DNA of 64,000 nucleotides from DATFVA01 sp963774455 (GCA_963774455.1 CAVZFD010000005.1:372001-436000); one strand, 5' to 3'; shown: positions 18,886 through 27,669, numbered from the stretch's first letter. Made by a program: numbers and translations. Notes: generated from the letters alone by a model not told the origin.

Positions 18886-20688
18886 ATGAAAAAATATTTA
18901 CTAATATTAATAATAATAAGTACAGGATTATCTTTTGGTCAGTACACGACACCAGGTACAGGTGTAATTTGGAACCTGGACAGCCTCGTATTCTATTCAG
19001 GCGGTGTAATAACGGGCACTTTTCCCTCGTATGAACTCAGTAATAATATAATTATCTCATTAAATGATGAGGTAGATATCGAAGCTGGTTCAGTCATCAA
19101 TTGTGTTCAGCCAACTTCAGGTTTTGAAGTTAACGGAATATTTAATGCATCAGGAACTGAAACTGATTCCATAAAGTTCAGCTCTGATCTGCAGGATTCA
19201 ACGGGAGCCTATGAAGGAATATTATTTAATGCTTCTTCGGGTAGCACGGGAATAATTCAGTATGCACAAATTGAATATGCATCATACGGAGTTAGGTGTA
19301 TCGATGCTAGTCCTGCAATTATGAACTCTCATATATTTAAATGCGACAGAGGATTGCAGCTTAGCGGATCTGACGCCATAATTCAGAATAATATCATTGA
19401 GAGAAGTTACGAATACGGAATCCTCATCAATCTTGATTCGAGTCCATTGATTGAAGACAATATTATTGCGTATAATAACACGCAGGCTGCTTCGGCAAAG
19501 AACCAGGTGAGCATAGGACTCCAGGGAAATAATTCACCTGTTATACGGAATAATGAAATTTACGGCGGGTCCGGACAAGTAACAGGCGGAATTAGTCTCT
19601 GGGTAAATGGTACCAGCAATTATTCCAACATGCTTTGCGAGGGGAATATTATTCATGATAATAGTTTCGGTATTACACTCTACAGTACCACAAGCGGAAT
19701 TGTTAATGCAGTTGTAAGGAATAACGAGATCTATAATAATACTACCAATCCCAACACCCTTATATCAGGAAGCGGAATAAATGTTAACGGCACACCGTTC
19801 AATACCCCGGTTATAACTAAAAATTCTATTTACGGGAACTGGTGGGGGATAACCATTCAGAATGGAACGACGGTTCAGGCCGGTCCCGACCCAAATATTG
19901 GAAATATTGAAAATGCAGACACAACAGATGACGGACTCAACATAATATACAATAACATCCAGGGTAGCGATGTTTTCGATCTTTATAACAACTGTACTAA
20001 TGATATAATGGCTCAGAATAACGATTGGGGCGTATACGATTCAACCCTGATTGAGGATCATGTTTTTCATAAGGTGGATGATCCGGCTCATGGTCTGGTT
20101 GTATTTATGCCGTTTTCTCCTGCCCTTCCTGTTGAATTAATAAACTTCACAGCCGGCCTAAATGGAAATCTGGTTGAACTCAACTGGGAGACGGCTACCG
20201 AAACAAACAATAAAGGATTTGAATTAGAAAAGAAATGCGGGGATGAAAACGATTGGGCGATAATAGGTTTCGTACAGGGACAGGGAAGCTCGACCAAACC
20301 CGTTCATTATTCTCTTACAGATAAACTGGTTGGAGTGGGAGAGTATTCCTACAGGTTAAGGCAGGTTGACTTCGACGGATCCTCAAACATAAGTGAAATC
20401 TTAACTGTTAATTACCATCCTTCATTCAGCTTTACCCTGGATCAGAATTATCCTAATCCATTTAACCCTTCAACATATATAAGTTACCAGAGTTCCGAAG
20501 CGGGACATGTCAGGATAAGCGTTTATAATATGCTGGGTCAAAAGGTTGCTGAGCTGGTAAACGGATTCCAGCCCGCAGGGAATTATAAGGTCAGGTTTGA
20601 TGGAGTCAAATTGGCGAGCGGTACATATTTATATAAACTTGAATCAAACGGGAAGTCAGCTGTCAGGAAAATGATTTTACTCAGATAG
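18886..20688 (+). CDS. Secreted right-handed beta-helix protein with T9SS sorting domain
   Basis: The 600-residue protein has a signal peptide (1-18). The region at about 60-390 is full of short parallel beta-helix repeats (patterns such as PVIRNNEIYG, IQNNIIERS, VITKNSIYGNWWG), as in NosD or pectate-lyase-like folds. A beta-sandwich follows (about 415-515, starting LPVELINFTA), then a Por sorting domain (QNYPNPFNPST to the end, KMILLR). The same sandwich plus sorting-domain pair occurs in the Asp-box protein at 45.8-47.5 kb. It follows the GH13 gene by 26 bases, so it is likely co-transcribed and may be a surface polysaccharide-binding or lyase protein. Catalytic residues could not be identified. 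Confidence 0.83.
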   Translation: MKKYLLILIIISTGLSFGQYTTPGTGVIWNLDSLVFYSGGVITGTFPSYELSNNIIISLNDEVDIEAGSVINCVQPTSGFEVNGIFNASGTETDSIKFSSDLQDSTGAYEGILFNASSGSTGIIQYAQIEYASYGVRCIDASPAIMNSHIFKCDRGLQLSGSDAIIQNNIIERSYEYGILINLDSSPLIEDNIIAYNNTQAASAKNQVSIGLQGNNSPVIRNNEIYGGSGQVTGGISLWVNGTSNYSNMLCEGNIIHDNSFGITLYSTTSGIVNAVVRNNEIYNNTTNPNTLISGSGINVNGTPFNTPVITKNSIYGNWWGITIQNGTTVQAGPDPNIGNIENADTTDDGLNIIYNNIQGSDVFDLYNNCTNDIMAQNNDWGVYDSTLIEDHVFHKVDDPAHGLVVFMPFSPALPVELINFTAGLNGNLVELNWETATETNNKGFELEKKCGDENDWAIIGFVQGQGSSTKPVHYSLTDKLVGVGEYSYRLRQVDFDGSSNISEILTVNYHPSFSFTLDQNYPNPFNPSTYISYQSSEAGHVRISVYNMLGQKVAELVNGFQPAGNYKVRFDGVKLASGTYLYKLESNGKSAVRKMILLR

Positions 20689-20715
20689 TCTTCTGCGGCT
20701 GCTGCTTTAAGAAAT

Positions 20716-20816
20716 AATTACGTGACTGTCTCAAAACTGTCATTTTGAACTAACCCCGAAATCCGGAGATGATTTGGACTAACCAGGACGACAACTTCTG
20801 AGACAGCCGCGTAATT
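20716..20816. repeat. Inverted repeat, GGCTGTCTCA family (copy 2), about 100 bp
   Basis: AATTACGTGACTGTCTCA (from 20717) is matched at the other end by TGAGACAGCCGCGTAATT (to 20816), 18 bp with two mismatches, flanking a unique centre of about 64 bases. The outer part of each arm, beyond the GGCTGTCTCA core, is specific to this copy. It fills the gap between convergent genes. The long symmetric arms and the lack of coding potential resemble a MITE or REP element more than a simple terminator. Confidence 0.55.
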
Positions 20817-20824
20817 GAAATTCA

Positions 20825-21865
20825 TCAGGGGATATATTCAAGAATGTTAGTATTTGAGATCATCTCTTTTTTATTACCTTTCTGACCCTGAGATTCCATA
20901 TTAAAAGATGTTGTAACAGATGTATTCAGTTTTGTTTTCTGAACAAGACCTTTACTGATATTAAAATATATCATTCCGCCGCCTGTAGTTTTCGGCTGCT
21001 GAAATTCATAATTAATACCACGGTCGGTCATTTTATTTTTACCGGTAACCTTAGTTGTCAGAGTGGCTTCCACATTGGCTATCAGGTCACCGTTTAGGTT
21101 ACCCATCCCTGTGATTTTAAAAATTGATGTATTCTGCGCCTGGAAAACCATTAGCTGTGTCGGAGGCTGTTCAACTTTCCAGGTTGAATCTTTTGACATC
21201 TTCTGAGCAGGCAGCTTTCTGAACACCTGACTTATCATTGGTTTAAGCATACTTTCAGTAATGTCATTCTTCAGGGTAGCTTTTTCTTCAGTTTTCAGAG
21301 AATCAGCGTAGCCTTTAATATCGAGCAGTTTGTCGACAATTTTATCAGCACGGAATACATCCAGGAGTTCGCCAAGTCTGGAGATCCGTACTTCAAAAGA
21401 ATTTTTAACTAACGATTCATATTGTGCAAACTTGACTATATCGGCAGAATCTCTGGTAGTCCCCGACTGATAATGAACCGGCTCATTTCCAAATGTTCCG
21501 TCAACTTTGATGGAGGTTATTACTGCCTCCATTTCAATAGTGCTATCGGCATCAATTTCAGTAGGTGTAAATTTCATGTTGTAAACCATTGTCTGATCGA
21601 TGCCCTGTTTCATCGTCGTATCTTTTGTAGTGACAGTCTGATCGTCCTTTGAAATAGCAGTCAGTCTGAAATTATAGCTTTTCCCCTTTTCCAGCTTATA
21701 CCTCAGGTAAAATGACTGGCCGGGATTATCAACAGGATCCGCTTTAATATCTGTAGTATCGAATGTAAACTGATCCTTTTGCTCTTCAGATTTTTGTTCC
21801 TTTGCTTTTTCTCCGCATCCGAATAATAAAAGACCGGTTAACAAAATTACGGTTAGTTTTTTCAT
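20825..21865 (-). CDS. Putative lipoprotein (DUF6263-like)
   Basis: The 346-residue protein has a lipoprotein signal peptide with lipobox LLFGC at about 13-17, followed by a Glu/Lys/Gln-rich linker. The rest is a beta-rich soluble domain with YLRYKLEKGKSYNFRL and a C-terminal LVQKTKLNTSVTTSFNM strand. This resembles DUF6263-type envelope proteins of Bacteroidota, but I am not certain of the family. It is the last gene of the long minus-strand run, ten bases after the NamZ-like gene. Function unknown; probably anchored in the outer membrane facing the periplasm. Confidence 0.65.
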   Translation of the reverse strand: MKKLTVILLTGLLLFGCGEKAKEQKSEEQKDQFTFDTTDIKADPVDNPGQSFYLRYKLEKGKSYNFRLTAISKDDQTVTTKDTTMKQGIDQTMVYNMKFTPTEIDADSTIEMEAVITSIKVDGTFGNEPVHYQSGTTRDSADIVKFAQYESLVKNSFEVRISRLGELLDVFRADKIVDKLLDIKGYADSLKTEEKATLKNDITESMLKPMISQVFRKLPAQKMSKDSTWKVEQPPTQLMVFQAQNTSIFKITGMGNLNGDLIANVEATLTTKVTGKNKMTDRGINYEFQQPKTTGGGMIYFNISKGLVQKTKLNTSVTTSFNMESQGQKGNKKEMISNTNILEYIP

Positions 21866-21875
21866 CCTATTTCCT

Positions 21876-23129
21876 TTAATAAAGTAAATATTTAGTTCTG
21901 ATTTTTAAAAAATTCTCAAGACCAGGCTCCCAGGAATTTATAATTTCAGCAGGAGTTATGTTTATATAAAGCATTTTTCTAGTGCTTGTTTCACCCACTA
22001 ATTTATCAAAGACAGCGGGTTCAAATTTAAACTTTTCAGGATAAAGTTTGTGTAATACATAAAGAAGCTGAATGCTGAAAACCATCGGCTTGAACTCTAA
22101 AGGATTTGTAATGTTAATTAAAATTCCATTACAGGTAATGTTTTTGTATTTTGGATTTTCAGCTTTCCCGGGTAAAGCAGCAGGAATAAAATTTACAGGC
22201 TTTATTGAAACACCTTCATTCTGAAAAAGGTTGAGCTCGTTTACCAGATCGGATGAGTTAATAAAGGGGGCTCCGATTTGTCTGAAAGGTTTATCTGTTC
22301 CTCGTCCTTCTGAGACATTAGTACCTTCGAGAAGTGCCGTAGACGGGTAAATCAAAGCCGTCTCAAAATCCGGAATATTGGGAGACGGATTTATCCATTC
22401 CAGATTATAATCATTAAAAAAGCTGTCCCTCCTCCAGTTTTTCAACCTGATTACTTTTAATTCCGGTATCACCGGAAGCATGCTTTCCCCGGCAAACAGC
22501 TGAGCGAGTTCTCCGGCAGTCATTCCATAAATAACCGGTATCGGAGCTATCCCAATAAAAGATTGAAAACGGGGATCAAGTACAGGACCTGCTACATGGT
22601 TTCCACTGATAGGATCCGGTCTGTCAAGTACTATCACAGGAATATTATTTTCCCCGGCTGCCTGCATTACATAAAACAGGGTTGAGATATATGTGTAGAA
22701 TCTCGTTCCCACATCCTGAAGGTCAAATAAAATGACATCGATGCTGTTTAACATCTCAGGAGTCGGCTTTTTGTTCCTTCCATACAACGAATAAAAGGGA
22801 ATAGCAGAGAAGGATGAATCATACACCATCCTTCCTGCGGACGTATTAATATTATAACCATGTTCAGGTGTAAATACCGCACTTATCTCAACGCTGTCTA
22901 TCCTGAGAAGTGTATCAAGAAGGGGGGTCCCGTCTGACAGAACGCTTGCCTTATTCACTACGACGGCAATCCGTTTTCCTTTAATAAGCCGGAGGTTTGA
23001 ACTTACCAATCGGTCATCTCCCAGCAGTAGTCCTGTTTCAGCCTTAATTACCTTTACCTGCTCATTGGATTCGCACGCTTGCAGGGTAAGAGCAAGGAGT
23101 ATCAATATGTAATATTTAAGTTTATCCAT
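21876..23129 (-). CDS. namZ: NamZ/DUF1343-type exo-beta-N-acetylmuramidase, lipoprotein
   Basis: The protein has about 417 residues with a lipoprotein signal (lipobox LQAC at about 16-19). The body is a DUF1343 (GH171) domain with the hallmark segments FTPEHGY, DLQDVGTRFYTY and VLDRPDPISG, and a later EGTNVSEGRGTDKPF motif. The family (B. subtilis NamZ/YbbC) releases terminal N-acetylmuramic acid from cell-wall fragments. Lipid anchoring suggests that it acts in the periplasm on recycled peptidoglycan. The start is the ATG at 23129. The longer frame to TTG 23156 would begin inside the terminator of ndk and lacks a ribosome site. Confidence 0.87.
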   Translation of the reverse strand: MDKLKYYILILLALTLQACESNEQVKVIKAETGLLLGDDRLVSSNLRLIKGKRIAVVVNKASVLSDGTPLLDTLLRIDSVEISAVFTPEHGYNINTSAGRMVYDSSFSAIPFYSLYGRNKKPTPEMLNSIDVILFDLQDVGTRFYTYISTLFYVMQAAGENNIPVIVLDRPDPISGNHVAGPVLDPRFQSFIGIAPIPVIYGMTAGELAQLFAGESMLPVIPELKVIRLKNWRRDSFFNDYNLEWINPSPNIPDFETALIYPSTALLEGTNVSEGRGTDKPFRQIGAPFINSSDLVNELNLFQNEGVSIKPVNFIPAALPGKAENPKYKNITCNGILINITNPLEFKPMVFSIQLLYVLHKLYPEKFKFEPAVFDKLVGETSTRKMLYINITPAEIINSWEPGLENFLKIRTKYLLY

Positions 23130-23138
23130 TAACAAAAA

Positions 23139-23175
23139 GAGGCTGTCTAAAAGCAATGGCTTTTAAGACAACCTC
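23139..23175 (-). terminator. Rho-independent terminator after ndk (also GGCTGTCT family, copy 3)
   Basis: On the minus strand AGAGGTTGTCTTAAAAGC pairs with GCTTTTAGACAGCCTCT around a CATT loop and is followed by TTTTTG. Stem and U-run make a strong terminator just downstream of ndk and upstream of namZ. The arm sequences GGCTGTCT and AGACAACC are the same as those of the inverted repeats at 7792 and 20716. Confidence 0.75.
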
Positions 23176-23198
23176 TGTTATAAGCAAATTATATAATA

Positions 23199-23630
23199 TC
23201 AGTTTTCGTAATTATCCAGTAAATCATTCCTTGAGAAGAAATGTAGGATTTCGATCGCTGCATTTTCATCTGAATCTGAGCCATGGACAGCATTTTCTGC
23301 CTTACTGGCTGCATAGAGCTTCCTGATCGTGCCTTCCTCAGCTTCTGCAGGATCGGTGGCCCCTATGAGTTTCCTAAAGTCAGCAACTGCATTTTCTTTC
23401 TCCAGAGCAATAGGTATACAAGGACCGGAAGTCATGTAGTCTACCAGCTCTCTATAGAAAGACCGCTCTTTATGTATCTCATAAAATCCTTCGGCAGAGC
23501 TCTTTGAAAGATGAATCATTCTCATAGCTTTTATTTTGAACCCCGCCTCGGTAATCTTAGCGATTATTTGTCCTATATATTCTTTCTTAACTGAGTCAGG
23601 TTTAAGTATTGCTAATGTTCTGTTGCTCAA
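23199..23630 (-). CDS. ndk: Nucleoside diphosphate kinase
   Basis: The 143-residue enzyme transfers the gamma phosphate from ATP to nucleoside diphosphates through phospho-His116 in NAVHGSDS. It has RTLAILKPD at the N-terminus and the Kpn-loop-like region at about 90-112. The start is a TTG at 23630: AGGAG lies six bases upstream and the product then begins MSNRTLAILKPD, the normal family N-terminus and length. A frame reaching an ATG at 23684 would run into the end of sucD and add 18 unrelated residues. It sits just after sucD. Confidence 0.95.
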   Translation of the reverse strand: MSNRTLAILKPDSVKKEYIGQIIAKITEAGFKIKAMRMIHLSKSSAEGFYEIHKERSFYRELVDYMTSGPCIPIALEKENAVADFRKLIGATDPAEAEEGTIRKLYAASKAENAVHGSDSDENAAIEILHFFSRNDLLDNYEN

Positions 23631-23652
23631 ATTATTCTCCTGATTGATCTGA

Positions 23653-24657
23653 TTATGATTTATATTTTCGAGTTCCTTTAACAATCTTTTTAGTTTTCTT
23701 AACAGTTGTTTTGGTGTTCTTCTTTGCTGCAGATTTTACGCTTTTTGCTGATTGTTTAGCAGGTTTCTTCTTAGGAGTCCTTGCTGAACTCTCCAGCGCC
23801 TTAAGCATTGTATTCCCAATCTCTGCAGGACTTTCGGCTACTTTAATTCCAGCTTTTTTCAGAGCATTTATTTTTTCTACTGCAGTTCCTTTGCCTCCGG
23901 AGATAATAGCGCCTGCGTGTCCCATTCTTCTTCCGGGAGGTGCCGTTCTTCCAGCTATGAATCCCACTACTGGTTTAGAGACGTTCTTTTTAATGAAGGC
24001 CGCGGCTTCCTCTTCTGCGGTTCCCCCGATTTCACCGATCATCACTATTCCCTCTGTCTGCGGATCATCGTTGAAGAGTTTGATGATATCAACAAAGCGT
24101 GAACCGATAACCGGGTCGCCGCCTATTCCCACACAGGTTGACTGACCAAGTTTAACATCTGTCAACTGTTTCACTGCTTCATAAGTTAGAGTCCCACTGC
24201 GTGAAACCACACCGATTCTACCTTTTTTATGTATAAAGCCAGGCATTATCCCGACTTTTGCCTGTCCCGGAGAAATTACTCCCGGACAATTCGGACCGAC
24301 GAGAACAACATCTTTATTTATGATTGCATTATAAACTTTGACCATATCTCTTGCAGGTATACCTTCAGTAATACAAATAATTACTTTAATACCTGAATCA
24401 GCAGCTTCGAGAATTGCGTCGGCTGCAAAAGCGGGAGGTACAAAAATAACCGAAGTATTTGCCTTCTGTTCTTTCACTGCTTCCAACACTGTGTTATAAA
24501 CCGGTATACCTTCGAACATGGTTCCGCCTTTACCGGGTGTAACTCCTGCAACCACTTTTGTTCCGTACTCAATCATTTGCTGTGAATGGAATGATCCTTC
24601 ACCGCCTGTAATTCCCTGAACCACAAGTCTTGTTTTATTATTTACCAGAATACTCAT
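23653..24657 (-). CDS. sucD: Succinate--CoA ligase alpha subunit with lysine-rich C-terminal tail
   Basis: The 334-residue protein catalyses substrate-level phosphorylation in the TCA cycle with a beta subunit not present here. Core motifs are the CoA-binding QGITGGEGSFHSQQM (14-28), GPNCPGVISPG (121-131), GEIGGTAEEEAAA (208-220) and phospho-His247 in GRRMGHAGAI. The normal enzyme ends near residue 290. Here residues 292-334 form an unusual tail rich in Lys, Ala, Thr and Ser (16 Lys in about 40 residues), like bacterial histone-H1-like proteins. The frame and codon use are continuous, so this is a real extension. Confidence 0.95.
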   Translation of the reverse strand: MSILVNNKTRLVVQGITGGEGSFHSQQMIEYGTKVVAGVTPGKGGTMFEGIPVYNTVLEAVKEQKANTSVIFVPPAFAADAILEAADSGIKVIICITEGIPARDMVKVYNAIINKDVVLVGPNCPGVISPGQAKVGIMPGFIHKKGRIGVVSRSGTLTYEAVKQLTDVKLGQSTCVGIGGDPVIGSRFVDIIKLFNDDPQTEGIVMIGEIGGTAEEEAAAFIKKNVSKPVVGFIAGRTAPPGRRMGHAGAIISGGKGTAVEKINALKKAGIKVAESPAEIGNTMLKALESSARTPKKKPAKQSAKSVKSAAKKNTKTTVKKTKKIVKGTRKYKS

Positions 24658-24759
24658 AGGAAGATCCCTGTTAATTCTTTAAAAAGAAATTTTATCCCCA
24701 AAGATAAAAAAAAGGGAGGATAATTCCTTAACCAGGGGGCTGTAAATATTTAGTGTTAT

Positions 24760-25428
24760 TCAGTTTTTGCTGGTTTCAGCAGGAACTCTTTTCCTGTCGA
24801 GCCAGTAAGAAATTAATATTACGAGAATTACAGAAAGAAGTGCAGAACCAGCTACCTCGTTTCCATTTTGCGGCCGAGGGCTTAAAACCTGAGAAACAAA
24901 AGCAGCTGCCACAAGTACAACTGAGAAAATATACATCCCATATTTTCCCCCGAATCCTAATCCATGAGTTTCATTCAGATAAATGAAAAGACCGGCCAGG
25001 TAGATTGCCAGTTCAACCAACAGAGCTAAATACATATGGTTCCATAAACCTAATCCTATCACAGCCGAATTGTCCCCGAAAATTGTCATCTCCGGAATGT
25101 GGACAATAACATCGAGGATGTAATGTGAAAGTACTCCAGCTCCCAGTAGAATTGCAGTCAACTGTCTTTTCGTTATTATTTCTGCAGCCACATAAACAAG
25201 CAGGCTCCATGCTACAGCGGCGATGAAGCTATGAGAATAAGGGAAGAAAAATTTAAGATAATGAAGCGTTTCAAATTCAGAAGGAACAATTACCTGCTCG
25301 ATACCTAGTAGAACGAAGGTCCACAGGAGCAGATCCAGAAAAAGAACAGATACAAAAAACCACGCCAGGTTGGTTTTTTTATCGAATTTTCTCATTGCCA
25401 ATCCGGCACCAAGATGTCCTATAAACAT
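24760..25428 (-). CDS. Membrane-bound metal-dependent hydrolase-like protein (YdjM type)
   Basis: The 222-residue protein has about six hydrophobic segments (about 22-42, 62-85, 92-112, 130-152, 165-183, 195-212). Histidine-containing motifs lie at the membrane edges: GHLGAGLA at 4-11, FPYSHSF at about 63-69, and SHYILDVIVHIPE at about 101-113. This spacing resembles the YdjM/YbcI family of putative membrane metal-dependent hydrolases, whose substrate is unknown. It lies between tatA and sucD in the minus-strand run, with a gap of about 100 bases on each side. Confidence 0.55.
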   Translation of the reverse strand: MFIGHLGAGLAMRKFDKKTNLAWFFVSVLFLDLLLWTFVLLGIEQVIVPSEFETLHYLKFFFPYSHSFIAAVAWSLLVYVAAEIITKRQLTAILLGAGVLSHYILDVIVHIPEMTIFGDNSAVIGLGLWNHMYLALLVELAIYLAGLFIYLNETHGLGFGGKYGMYIFSVVLVAAAFVSQVLSPRPQNGNEVAGSALLSVILVILISYWLDRKRVPAETSKN

Positions 25429-25536
25429 TCGCTATTTAATTTCAGGTTTAATAATTGATTCCATGGAACGGCGGACCCTGTTAGACTTTGGTAAAGTCTG
25501 AATAATTTAATAAATCATTGGGCAGGAGTCTGATTT

Positions 25537-25740
25537 TCAGTTCAGTTTCTTTGTTTCAGGTTTTGTTAAATCATCATCGGTGATCGTTATTTCTTTCTTC
25601 AGATCATTTACACCTTTTTTGAATTCACTAATACCTTTACCAAGGTTTTTAGCTATTTCAGGGATTTTCTTACCTCCGAAAAGAATAAGTACAACCATCA
25701 TAATTATAAGTAATTCACCCATACCTAAATTTTCAAACAT
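25537..25740 (-). CDS. tatA: Sec-independent translocase subunit TatA/E (copy 2)
   Basis: The 67-residue protein has one N-terminal membrane helix (about 6-22), a hinge LFGGKKIPEIAKNLGKG (about 20-36), and a charged amphipathic helix with FKKGVNDLKKE. This is the TatA/TatE pore-forming type of the twin-arginine export system. It follows a close paralogue by about 20 bases. No tatC is in the window. Confidence 0.92.
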   Translation of the reverse strand: MFENLGMGELLIIMMVVLILFGGKKIPEIAKNLGKGISEFKKGVNDLKKEITITDDDLTKPETKKLN

Positions 25741-25760
25741 AATATGCCTCGCTTAGCCTG

Positions 25761-25961
25761 TTAATCCTTCTTTGCTTCAGTCTTCTTTGATTCGGTATCT
25801 GAGTTTTTAATTTCATCCTCAACATCTTTCAATCCCTTTTTAAACTCACTCATACCTTTACCTATACCTCTTGCGAGTTCAGGAATTTTTTTGGCACCAA
25901 ATAAAAGCAGAACAACCAGCAGTATGAGAATTATTTCTCCGGCACCTAAGTTTCCAAACAT
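25761..25961 (-). CDS. tatA: Sec-independent translocase subunit TatA/E (copy 1)
   Basis: The 66-residue TatA/E protein has a membrane helix (about 6-22), the LFGAKKIPELARGIGKG hinge and a short acidic tail. It is about as similar to the next gene as expected for a recent duplication: the hinge and the SEFKKG segment are nearly the same, while the tails differ. It starts ten bases after purQ ends, which puts it in the pur/psd transcript. Confidence 0.92.
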   Translation of the reverse strand: MFGNLGAGEIILILLVVLLLFGAKKIPELARGIGKGMSEFKKGLKDVEDEIKNSDTESKKTEAKKD

Positions 25962-25971
25962 TTTATCACCT

Positions 25972-26670
25972 TTAATTAAAAACGTTATTCAAAATTGACC
26001 TGAATATCAACTGTCCGTCAGTTTTACCTAAAACAGGGTCACAGCTTCGTTCAGGATGCGGCATCATTCCAAGAACATTTCCCTCCCTGTTGATAATGCC
26101 CGCAATATTCCTGACGGACCCGTTCGGGTTATATATCTCATCTATTATCCGTTCAGGAGACGAATACCTGAAGACAATCTGGTTATTTTCTTCAAGGGTT
26201 TTGAGTGTACGGTCATCTGCAAAATAATTACCTTCACCGTGAGCAACAGGGATTTTAAGAACTTTATCTGAACTTATATTTTTTGTAAATATAGTATTAC
26301 CATTATCTATAGAAAGATAAACATCTTTACACACAAATTGTAGCGATTTATTCTTCAACATCACGCCTGGAAGCAATCCGGCTTCAAGCAGGATCTGGAA
26401 ACCATTGCAAATTCCTACAACGACACCCCCCTTATTTGCAAAATTGATGACATCATTCATAATTGGGGAAAAGCGTGCAATTGCGCCTGTGCGCAGATAG
26501 TCTCCGTAAGAAAAACCACCCGGGAGGATTATGATATCCGAATTCTGCAGCCCGGTATCTTTATGCCATAAAAATTGCGTATCGCAGTCAAGGATTTTTT
26601 TGAAGGCATAATATGCATCATGATCACAATTAGACCCGGGAAAAACTACAACTCCGATCCTGGGTTTCAT
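25972..26670 (-). CDS. purQ: Phosphoribosylformylglycinamidine synthase subunit PurQ
   Basis: The 232-residue class I glutamine amidotransferase supplies ammonia to PurL for the FGAM step of purine synthesis. Nucleophile Cys88 lies in VVVGICNGFQIL, and the catalytic His and Glu are in MMPHPERS near the C-terminus. The N-terminal PGSNCDHDA and GGFSYGDYLR segments are typical of PurQ. Its start overlaps the end of purS by four bases. The large subunit purL is about 13 kb away on the other strand. Confidence 0.96.
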   Translation of the reverse strand: MKPRIGVVVFPGSNCDHDAYYAFKKILDCDTQFLWHKDTGLQNSDIIILPGGFSYGDYLRTGAIARFSPIMNDVINFANKGGVVVGICNGFQILLEAGLLPGVMLKNKSLQFVCKDVYLSIDNGNTIFTKNISSDKVLKIPVAHGEGNYFADDRTLKTLEENNQIVFRYSSPERIIDEIYNPNGSVRNIAGIINREGNVLGMMPHPERSCDPVLGKTDGQLIFRSILNNVFN

Positions 26671-26918
26671 TTAACTTCTTCCAGCGTGAATTCGTAGTCT
26701 TCCATAATGGGGTTTGCAAGCAGTTTACTGCAGTATTCATTGACCTCTTTTTCAGCAGCAATCCTGTCCGTGGAATCGATCGAAAACTCAATATATTTGT
26801 TTATCCTGGTCTCCCTGATATTATTCATACCAAGAAGAATAGCTCCTTTTTCAACAGCTTTTCCCTGGGGATCGAGAATTGAGGGTCGGCGTTTTATCAA
26901 AACCGTGGCTTTAAACAC
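26667..26918 (-). CDS. purS: Phosphoribosylformylglycinamidine synthase subunit PurS
   Basis: The 83-residue protein fits PurS, with the beta strand KATVLIKRRPSILDPQGKAVE at the start and a C-terminal CSKLLANPIMEDYEFTLEE. PurS bridges PurQ and the short PurL in the FGAM synthase complex. Its stop overlaps the purQ start, as usual for this pair. Confidence 0.95.
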   Translation of the reverse strand: MFKATVLIKRRPSILDPQGKAVEKGAILLGMNNIRETRINKYIEFSIDSTDRIAAEKEVNEYCSKLLANPIMEDYEFTLEEVK

Positions 26919-26946
26919 TTTCCATCTCTTTTATTTAGAAATACTA

Positions 26947-27669
26947 TTAAAATTTCTTTTTTACGAAATAAAATATGTGTCGAAAAATACCAAATACGGT
27001 TATGAAAACAAACATAAAGAAGAGTGCCTGTGCAAAGGTATAGTAGATCAGAAGGAATACTGCGAACAACAATATAAACAGGATATATGGCTTTTCCTTT
27101 AATTCTTTCACTCTGAACCCGGGGATCTTATCATATTTTATCCTGCTGATCATGAGGTAGGAGAGAATCAGGATCATAGGAATAATTATGATCGTATAAG
27201 TTCCAGGATATCCTTCAGGGGATCTGTAAAAAGCGAGACAAAAAGATGCGATGGTTATCGCAGAGGAAGGTATAGGCAGCCCTTTAAAATAGGCTTTATC
27301 AAAGCCCACAAGTTGAACGTTAAACCTGGCAAGCCTGAATCCACCAGCCAGCATTAAAAGCGAACTTATTATGATTCCGATGACCTCATACTGGAAAAGG
27401 TAGCTTTTAAAAATAAGGAATGCAGGTGCTGCACCGAAACTTACAACATCCGAAAGAGAATCCAGTTCCACCCCTAGCTCGCTGCTCGATTTTGTCAGCC
27501 TTGCCATAGCCCCATCGAGAGCATCAAAAATGCCGGCAATAATTATCAGCCAGGCAGCATAGATAAATTTACCCTGGCTTGCACTTACAATTGACAGGAA
27601 ACCGCTGAACATGTTCATAGCGGTAAACAGGTTCGGAATAACAGAAGGTGTAACTCTAAATCGGTTCAT
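26947..27669 (-). CDS. pssA: CDP-diacylglycerol--serine O-phosphatidyltransferase
   Basis: The 240-residue membrane enzyme makes phosphatidylserine. The complete CDP-alcohol phosphotransferase motif is present: D49-x2-D52-G53-x2-A56-R57-x8-G66-x3-D70-x3-D74. About seven hydrophobic segments follow the N-terminal VIPNLFTAMNMFSGF helix. Its start codon shares one base with the stop of psd, so phosphatidylserine synthesis and decarboxylation are translationally coupled. Confidence 0.94.
   Translation of the reverse strand: MNRFRVTPSVIPNLFTAMNMFSGFLSIVSASQGKFIYAAWLIIIAGIFDALDGAMARLTKSSSELGVELDSLSDVVSFGAAPAFLIFKSYLFQYEVIGIIISSLLMLAGGFRLARFNVQLVGFDKAYFKGLPIPSSAITIASFCLAFYRSPEGYPGTYTIIIIPMILILSYLMISRIKYDKIPGFRVKELKEKPYILFILLFAVFLLIYYTFAQALFFMFVFITVFGIFRHIFYFVKKKF

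Noticed and set aside
20716..20816. Insertion sequence
   Set aside because: The inverted repeat has no transposase or open frame inside; at most it is a small non-autonomous element.
23631..23684. Upstream extension of ndk to an ATG at 23684
   Set aside because: It overlaps sucD and lacks a ribosome site, whereas TTG 23630 has AGGAG and the conserved N-terminus.
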